64,000 nucleotides of DNA from JAJXWB01 sp964634325 (GTDB lineage Bacteria; Pseudomonadota; Alphaproteobacteria; Rhizobiales; Beijerinckiaceae), in assembly GCA_964634325.1 (NCBI GenBank), contig CAZWJF010000001.1:1-64000 (forward strand), written 5' to 3'. The first letter of the stretch is position 1. Each line of letters begins with the position of its first letter. This document shows positions 58,467 to 64,000 of this stretch, piece after piece. Position numbers and translations under genes: made by a program. Below the pieces are notes generated by a model that saw only the letters and a list, made by a program, of their open reading frames with translations, had not been told where the DNA came from and made no database searches.

Positions 58467-59474
58467 TTACTTGCCCGTCGTGACCATGATTTTGCCGAGG
58501 TGGGCGGAGCTTTCCATCAGTTCGTGAGCCTCACGGGTCTGCTCCATCGGGAAGGTCGCGTGAATAAGCGGTCTGACCGCGCCCGAGTCCAGCAGCGGCC
58601 ATACTTTCTCGCGCAATTCCCTGGCCACCGTCGCCTTCTGCGCCAGCGTTCGCGGACGAAGCGTCGAGCCGGTCAGCGTCAGCCGTTTGACCATGACCGG
58701 CAGGAAGTTGAGCTTTTCGACCATCGGTCCCTGCAGAAAGGCGATCTGCACAAGGCGCCCCTCGAGCGCGAGGAGCGAAACGTTCTTGGCGATATAGGGA
58801 CCGCCGACCATGTCGAGAATGACGTCGACGCCGCGTTTGTCGGTGATCTTCATGGTTTCGGCGACGAAGTCCTGCGCGCGATAATCGATCGCGTGATCGG
58901 CCCCGATCTTGCGGCAGAAGTCGCATTTCTCCGGCGAACCGGCAGTCGCGATCACCTTCGCGCCGAAATGCTTGGCGAGCTGGATGGCGGTCGAACCGAT
59001 CCCCGACGAGCCGCCGTGGACGAGGAGAGTCTCGCCAGCGGCCAGGCGCCCGCGCGTGAAGACGTTGTCGTAGACAGTGAAATAGGTCTCCGGGACGCCC
59101 GCGGCCTCGAGCATCGACAAGGCCTTCGGACGCGGCAGGCAAAGCACGGCGTCGGCCAGCGCATATTCCGCGTAGCCGCCAGAGCCCACGAGCGCGCAGA
59201 CCTCGTCGCCGATCCTCAGGCCATCGACGTCGGGACCGAGCGCAACGATTCGGCCGGCGATTTCGAGACCGGGAATGTTGCTTTCGCCGGGCGGGGGCGG
59301 ATACATGCCGGTCCGCTGGATGCAGTCGGGGCGGTTGATTCCGAATGCGGCGACCTCGACCAGCACCTTCCCGGCGCCGGGCGTCGGAACCTCGGCTTCC
59401 GCAAGCTTGACGACCTCGGGGCCGCCGGCGCCATCGAAGACGACCTGACGCATTTTGGCGGGGAGAGCGGCCAT
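58467..59474 (-). CDS. NADPH:quinone oxidoreductase-type zinc-independent MDR enzyme
   Basis: A 335-residue medium-chain reductase with MRQVVFDGAGGPEVVKLAEAEVPTPG at the start, FGINRPDCIQR, and the nucleotide motif VHGGSSGIGSTAIQLAKHFGAKVIATA. It lacks the structural-zinc cysteine loop of alcohol dehydrogenases. These reduce quinones or enoyl compounds with NADPH. ATG 59474 has GGAGGAAATC upstream; ATG 59486 and the longer frame are less likely. Its product is PIG3-like; the local role is unknown. Confidence 0.9.
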   Translation of the reverse strand: MAALPAKMRQVVFDGAGGPEVVKLAEAEVPTPGAGKVLVEVAAFGINRPDCIQRTGMYPPPPGESNIPGLEIAGRIVALGPDVDGLRIGDEVCALVGSGGYAEYALADAVLCLPRPKALSMLEAAGVPETYFTVYDNVFTRGRLAAGETLLVHGGSSGIGSTAIQLAKHFGAKVIATAGSPEKCDFCRKIGADHAIDYRAQDFVAETMKITDKRGVDVILDMVGGPYIAKNVSLLALEGRLVQIAFLQGPMVEKLNFLPVMVKRLTLTGSTLRPRTLAQKATVARELREKVWPLLDSGAVRPLIHATFPMEQTREAHELMESSAHLGKIMVTTGK

Positions 59475-59687
59475 GATTTCCTCCATTGGTCTCCCGCAAT
59501 TAGGCGATCGTGCGCGATGGGGCAACGCCAGCGGCGCCAAACGTTGCGTTCAAGCTCTCGTGAATTGTCTGAATTCGCGCTTTTTTGCCGCGAATCGCAG
59601 GCCTCACTAGAGTAAGAAGCGCTGTGCTGCGCTCGCCGAGGGGAAGGCGCGTCGCCGGAAATTGGTGAAAGAAAAGGGCGATACGCA

Positions 59688-62600
59688 ATGAATTTCGGAG
59701 CGAAAGCGCAGGAACGTTCGGTGACGCGCCTGCTGGCTCAGCTCGTGGGCGTCGCGCTCGCCGGCGCGGCGATTTCCGCGGTCGGCCTGGGAGGGTCGCT
59801 GGCGGCGCTCTGCGCGGGCCTTGCGGCCGGTCTCGCTCTGGCTTTGCTGTCGCCGGAACGCCGGCCGTTCTCTTCGGCCTTGCGGCTTGGCCTGTTCGAC
59901 GCTCTCGTCGTCGGCGTCTACGGCCTGCTGTGCAATCCTGCCGGCGTCCTGTGGCGGACTCCCGCGAACTGGCGCGAGTTGTTCTCCTTCACGCCGGTCG
60001 GCGCGTCCTGTGCGGCGGGCCTCTACATAGCGTCTGTCCTGATCATCATGGCCTATACGGGCCGGCGCCCGCAGACGAAAGCGACCAGCGCGCTCGCGCT
60101 CATCCCATTCCTGTTCAGCGTCTTCATCGGGCTTGGATCCGACTTGCCGGAGCATGTCGGACAAATCCTCGCCTTCGGCGCGCCCGTTTCCGCTTCGACG
60201 GCGGCGGCGCTCGGCCGCACGATCGGCCTGTTTCTCATCAATGAGGCGATCATCGCCGGCGCGGCCATCGCGCTCGGGCGCGCGATGCCGCGCGATCAAC
60301 GTCTGCACGGGGTGCTGTTCTTCGCGGCCCTCTACGCCTCGTTCACGCCGATCATCGCGACGCTCGGTTCCGGCCCGTTCGCGCAATCCCTACCGCCGCT
60401 CGCGCTGGCGCCGTTTTCGGCGCTGACGGCCGGTCTCGCGCAGGCCGGCCTTTGGGGCGAGACCTATCTGGTCACGCAGACGATCGCCGATCTTCTGCAC
60501 GGGTCGCCGCCGATCGAACCGGCGGTGCGCAAGCCGTGGGCGTCCGGCGCAGCGAAGGGCGCGGTCTACGGTTTCGTGTTCATGGGCTTGCTGACGCTCG
60601 TCGGCGCGCTGATGGAGGCGCAGTCGATCTTCGGCTTGTTCGTGGCGAGCGGCGTCGTCGGCGCCTCGGTGCTCGGCGCCGCCTTCTATCCGGTCGGCCG
60701 AACGATCATGGAGAGCACGGATTCGACGCCGCCCTTTCCGTCGCGCCTGATGCGCGAACTGCAGCGTCCGAAGAATTACCTGCGCGGTCTGGTGGTCGGC
60801 GCGGCGGTCTGGCTGGCGGCGGAGCACATCGTGTCCGTCTGGACAGGACTCGACCGCTTCCTGTTCGGCGCATTCGCCGGCGCCGCGGCTTATGCGGGCG
60901 TCGATTTTCTCAGCGACGTGGCGCCGATCGCGACTCGCCGCCGTCGTCGCCTGTCGAGCTGGCGCGTCTACTTCTTCGGCGCGCTGCTCGGCGGCATCGT
61001 CGGCGGCGCGATCGCCTGGTATTTCGACGCGGCGCAGCTCGAGACGGTCAACGCCAAATTCTACAAATATACGGCGACCTATTACCCGCACTGGGGCCGG
61101 GCGATCGAGAACTACAATATCTGGCCGCTCTTTTCGAAATGGGGAACGACGAATCTCGGCCCGGTCGAAGGCGGCGTGAAGCTGTTCTACATCGAGTCGG
61201 TGTCCGGCGTGATCCAGTGGATTTTCGCGGCGCCGCTGTTCTCCATCAATCTGTTCTTTCTGACCTCATTGGTGAAGCGCGATCTGAAGCCTCTGCGCAA
61301 GCTGTTCAGCGAGGACGGCGTGCGGCAACTGGTCGACAACGCGATCATGGTGTTGCGCTGGGGTCTGTGGATGGCGCCGGTCATCTACACGTTCCTCAAG
61401 GCCGTGCCGGAGCCGGCCTGGTATAATCAGGACGGCTTGGTGCGCACCGGCGTCGCGACGTTGATCGCCGCGACGCAATCGCCGAAGGCCTTCGTCGACT
61501 GGAGCCTGGCGATCTTCACGGCGATCCTCGCCTACGACTGGCTGCGCGTACTGATCTGGTTCGACCATATGGGCTTGCGCGTGGCGACGCTGGTCAACCT
61601 GTCGTTCGTCGGCGGCGATGCGCTGGACGAATCCTCGGCGCGCTTCCTCGGCAAGGCGCAGACGAGCCGCGCGATCCCGGAGGGGCTGAGGCGCTTCGGC
61701 ACCTGGATGCCGCTGCTGCTGCCCTTCTACATTCCGTACGGCGCGGATTGGGACAAGGCGTGGACCGGCGCAGAGAAACTGCGCGCCGTGAGCAATCCTC
61801 CGCTCAGTCTGCTGCTCGGCTATGCGCTTGTCGCGGCCGTGATCGCGCTTGCGCTCGGCGCGTTTGCGCTCCGGCGACTGGCGGCGGCGGGCAAGCGGAA
61901 GGAAGCGTTCGGCACCGGCGTCGCGGGCCTGTCGGATTCGAAGCCCTTCATCCTGACAAACGGGTATCTGACGAGCGAGTGGTACGACGACGGGCAGGGC
62001 GTCAGTCGCGTCGAACGCTCGGCGCGCAACGGCGCGCAAATCGACATCACGCGTCGGCCTGACGATCCTGGCCAGCCGCGCGGCAAGTTCCTCTATTTCC
62101 GCGAAGGCGACGGCGCGCTCTGGTCGCTCGGCAATGCGCCGGTCCCCGGCGGAGATGCGACGCGCCTGCAACGCCTGTCGCCGACGCAATTGTTCATGAC
62201 GCGCACGATGAACGGCCTGCGCGTGGAGGCGACCATTGAGGTCGTCGAAGACGAGGCGGTCGAGGTGACGCGCGTGAAGCTCGTCAATCTCGAAAAACGT
62301 CCGCGCCGGCTCACGGTGTCGACGCTGCGCGAATGGGTGATCAACGAAACGGGCGTCGAGCGCCGCGATGCGGCCTACAACGCGCTGCACGTTGGCACGT
62401 GGTTCATGAATGAGCCGGCGGCTATCGTCGCACAGAACCGGCTGCTCAAGACGTCGCATGCGAAGCAATCGCAACGGCGCATGTCGCACGAGGTGGCCTT
62501 CCACGCAGCGGGACCCGGAGAAACCGGCGACGTAAGGCTCGTCGGCTACGAGGACATGAAATCGCGGTTCTATGGCCTCGGCACGCCGGCCGATCCAGAC

Positions 62601-64000
62601 GCGCTCACCGGCCGGGCGTCCATGCGTCCGGGGAGCGACGACGGATTGCTGTACTCTTTCGAGCCGTGCGCGAGCCTTTCGTTCGAGGCGCGGATCGCGC
62701 CGGAGAGTACGACCGAGATGGTGTTCGTCGACGGATGGGCGCGCAATTTCGCCGGCGCCGTCGATGCGATCGCGCGCCACCTGAACGCGACTGCGCCGGA
62801 CGCGCAGGAGCTTGCGCGCCTCCAGGCGCGGCAGCGCGATCTTCTACCTGCGCCAGCCGCGGCGGGCGCATCGTTCGCCTTCTCTGACGACGGCCGTGAA
62901 TTGCGCGTGACGCCGGGAACGTCGCGTCCCTTCGCGCATGTCATCGCCAATTCCTTCGGCGAGGGTGCGGTCCTGACCGCAGACGGCGACATATTCTCCT
63001 TCGCGGTGAACGCGCGTCAGAATTCGCTCACTCCATTTCGTATGGGCGAAGGGCGCTTCGGGCCGGCTGGTCAGGCGATCTACGTGCGCGACATGGCCAG
63101 CGGCGATACGGACTGCGCGACGTTCATGCCGCTGCGGCGCAAGGACGGCGCATACGATGCGATTTTCGGCCTCGGTCACGTCGTCTACAGACGTTCGCGC
63201 GTCGATCTCGATCTCGAACTCACGACGTTCACACCGCCCGGCCGCGCATGCGAGATCAAGCTGCTGCGTATCGTGAACAAGACAAGCGCGGATCGTATGT
63301 TCACGGTCGCGCCCATAGCTGAGATCGCGCTCGAAGAGACCATGGTCGAGAGCCAGGGATCGATCGAGGTTGAGGCGGATCCGAACGGCTGCGCGCTCTA
63401 CTTCCGAAATCCGAAGAACCATTTCGCCAAGGGCTGGGCCTTCGCCTCGACGTCTTTGGCGGCGGAATTCGCCGAGACGTCGCGTGCGCGCGCCATGGGG
63501 TCCGGCGTGCGCGAGACGCGCGTTCCATATCTGGTCGAGCACGGCCATCCCGACGCGGACGTCGAGCGACGCCAGCGGACGGTCGCCGCCTTCTGCGGCC
63601 CCGTCGAAGTGAAAGGCGGCGGGGAGGCGCTCATCACCTTCGTTCTGGGGCAGACCGGAACCCTGGAGGACGCCGCGCATTTCGCGCAAGCCGCGCGACA
63701 TCCCGGCTGGGCGCTGCGCGCGTTCGAGGAGACTAGGCAGTTCTGGGCGGATCAGCTCGATGTCCTGCGCATCGAAACCAACAAGCCGGAATTCGACCGG
63801 TTGGTGAACGACTGGCTGCCTTATCAATTGCTTGCATCGCGTCTGTGGGGACGCACGGGGCCAGCGCAGCGTTCCGGCGCGACCGGCTACCGCGACCAGT
63901 TGCAAGACGTCTTGCCGCTGGTGTTCCTCGCGCCCGAACTCACGCGGCGTCAGATTCTTCTGCACGCAGCGCGGCAGTTCATCGAAGGCGACGCCGTGAA
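59688..64000 (+). CDS. Membrane-anchored GH94-like protein, partial at window end
   Basis: The frame runs from ATG 59688 (AAGGGCG upstream) past the window end, over 1437 codons. Residues 1 to about 750 are hydrophobic, with many transmembrane helices and soluble loops between. From about 752 (FILTNGYLTSEWYDDG) two beta-sandwich units resembling the GH94 supersandwich of cyclic beta-1,2-glucan synthase follow (about 750-1080 and 1080-1330), then a catalytic-barrel start, RSGATGYRDQLQDVLPL, whose Asp in YRDQLQD matches a GH94 phosphorylase site. The GT84 glucosyltransferase domain of NdvB is not seen. It may transfer or phosphorolyse beta-glucosides at the inner membrane. Confidence 0.8.
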   Translation, partial: MNFGAKAQERSVTRLLAQLVGVALAGAAISAVGLGGSLAALCAGLAAGLALALLSPERRPFSSALRLGLFDALVVGVYGLLCNPAGVLWRTPANWRELFSFTPVGASCAAGLYIASVLIIMAYTGRRPQTKATSALALIPFLFSVFIGLGSDLPEHVGQILAFGAPVSASTAAALGRTIGLFLINEAIIAGAAIALGRAMPRDQRLHGVLFFAALYASFTPIIATLGSGPFAQSLPPLALAPFSALTAGLAQAGLWGETYLVTQTIADLLHGSPPIEPAVRKPWASGAAKGAVYGFVFMGLLTLVGALMEAQSIFGLFVASGVVGASVLGAAFYPVGRTIMESTDSTPPFPSRLMRELQRPKNYLRGLVVGAAVWLAAEHIVSVWTGLDRFLFGAFAGAAAYAGVDFLSDVAPIATRRRRRLSSWRVYFFGALLGGIVGGAIAWYFDAAQLETVNAKFYKYTATYYPHWGRAIENYNIWPLFSKWGTTNLGPVEGGVKLFYIESVSGVIQWIFAAPLFSINLFFLTSLVKRDLKPLRKLFSEDGVRQLVDNAIMVLRWGLWMAPVIYTFLKAVPEPAWYNQDGLVRTGVATLIAATQSPKAFVDWSLAIFTAILAYDWLRVLIWFDHMGLRVATLVNLSFVGGDALDESSARFLGKAQTSRAIPEGLRRFGTWMPLLLPFYIPYGADWDKAWTGAEKLRAVSNPPLSLLLGYALVAAVIALALGAFALRRLAAAGKRKEAFGTGVAGLSDSKPFILTNGYLTSEWYDDGQGVSRVERSARNGAQIDITRRPDDPGQPRGKFLYFREGDGALWSLGNAPVPGGDATRLQRLSPTQLFMTRTMNGLRVEATIEVVEDEAVEVTRVKLVNLEKRPRRLTVSTLREWVINETGVERRDAAYNALHVGTWFMNEPAAIVAQNRLLKTSHAKQSQRRMSHEVAFHAAGPGETGDVRLVGYEDMKSRFYGLGTPADPDALTGRASMRPGSDDGLLYSFEPCASLSFEARIAPESTTEMVFVDGWARNFAGAVDAIARHLNATAPDAQELARLQARQRDLLPAPAAAGASFAFSDDGRELRVTPGTSRPFAHVIANSFGEGAVLTADGDIFSFAVNARQNSLTPFRMGEGRFGPAGQAIYVRDMASGDTDCATFMPLRRKDGAYDAIFGLGHVVYRRSRVDLDLELTTFTPPGRACEIKLLRIVNKTSADRMFTVAPIAEIALEETMVESQGSIEVEADPNGCALYFRNPKNHFAKGWAFASTSLAAEFAETSRARAMGSGVRETRVPYLVEHGHPDADVERRQRTVAAFCGPVEVKGGGEALITFVLGQTGTLEDAAHFAQAARHPGWALRAFEETRQFWADQLDVLRIETNKPEFDRLVNDWLPYQLLASRLWGRTGPAQRSGATGYRDQLQDVLPLVFLAPELTRRQILLHAARQFIEGDAV

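Noticed and set aside
61266..62780. Leftward 504-codon frame
   Set aside because: Antisense to the GH94-like protein; Arg/His-rich, no domain.

Overview
The window looks like chromosomal DNA of a GC-rich alphaproteobacterium, most likely of the order Hyphomicrobiales. The grounds are dense GC-rich coding sequence, large/small acyl-CoA dehydrogenase pairs next to Liv-type ABC transporters, dispersed palindromic repeats of a kind common in that order, and a nicotinate gene set of the Azorhizobium type. Genus and species cannot be fixed from the sequence alone.

Positions 1-5570 are the right-hand end of an integrated genetic element. It carries a double-HTH protein fused to a Dam-like adenine methyltransferase, an HUH-type replication or nicking protein (HYH and YMTK motifs), several unknown small genes and a large serine recombinase. 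The last codons of the recombinase read antisense through the 3' half of a tRNA-Met gene (5527-5603), which is therefore the probable attachment site. The left end lies outside the window.

From 5671 to about 28000 the DNA is ordinary chromosome: a patatin-like lipase, an aldehyde dehydrogenase, a lipoprotein, and a Liv-type transporter (livF, livG, a fused livHM, and the binding protein) transcribed leftward. Next comes a nicotinate catabolic cluster (13496-21998): 6-hydroxynicotinate reductase, a UPF0280 protein and an AA_synth-family protein rightward; a two-gene molybdenum nicotinate dehydrogenase-type enzyme leftward; a MarR regulator; and an enamidase. All three catabolic transcription units carry the same near-palindromic element, TTNGCATACNAA followed by CGA, overlapping the predicted -10 box. 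This looks like the operator of the MarR protein and is the most informative unexplained signal in the window. A ferredoxin-reductase-like flavoprotein, a PilZ protein, a DUF169 protein, a flavin reductase-like protein and a PhaC-like hydrolase follow.

Positions 28087-37226 encode a complete four-gene RND efflux system: outer-membrane lipoprotein, adaptor, and two different pump subunits as in MdtABC. Positions 37230-59474 form an acyl-CoA catabolic district: seven acyl-CoA dehydrogenases (three adjacent large/small pairs plus one ACAD10/11-like enzyme), an acyl-CoA synthetase, two crotonase-fold proteins, an SDR dehydrogenase, a nitroreductase, a family III CoA-transferase, a TetR regulator with a perfect palindrome upstream, a second Liv transporter without a binding protein, a tartrate/isopropylmalate-type dehydrogenase and a quinone oxidoreductase. 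This implies import, CoA activation and beta-oxidation-like breakdown of a carboxylic acid that cannot be named. The window ends inside a very long membrane-anchored GH94-like protein (59688 onward) related to the phosphorylase half of cyclic beta-1,2-glucan synthase.
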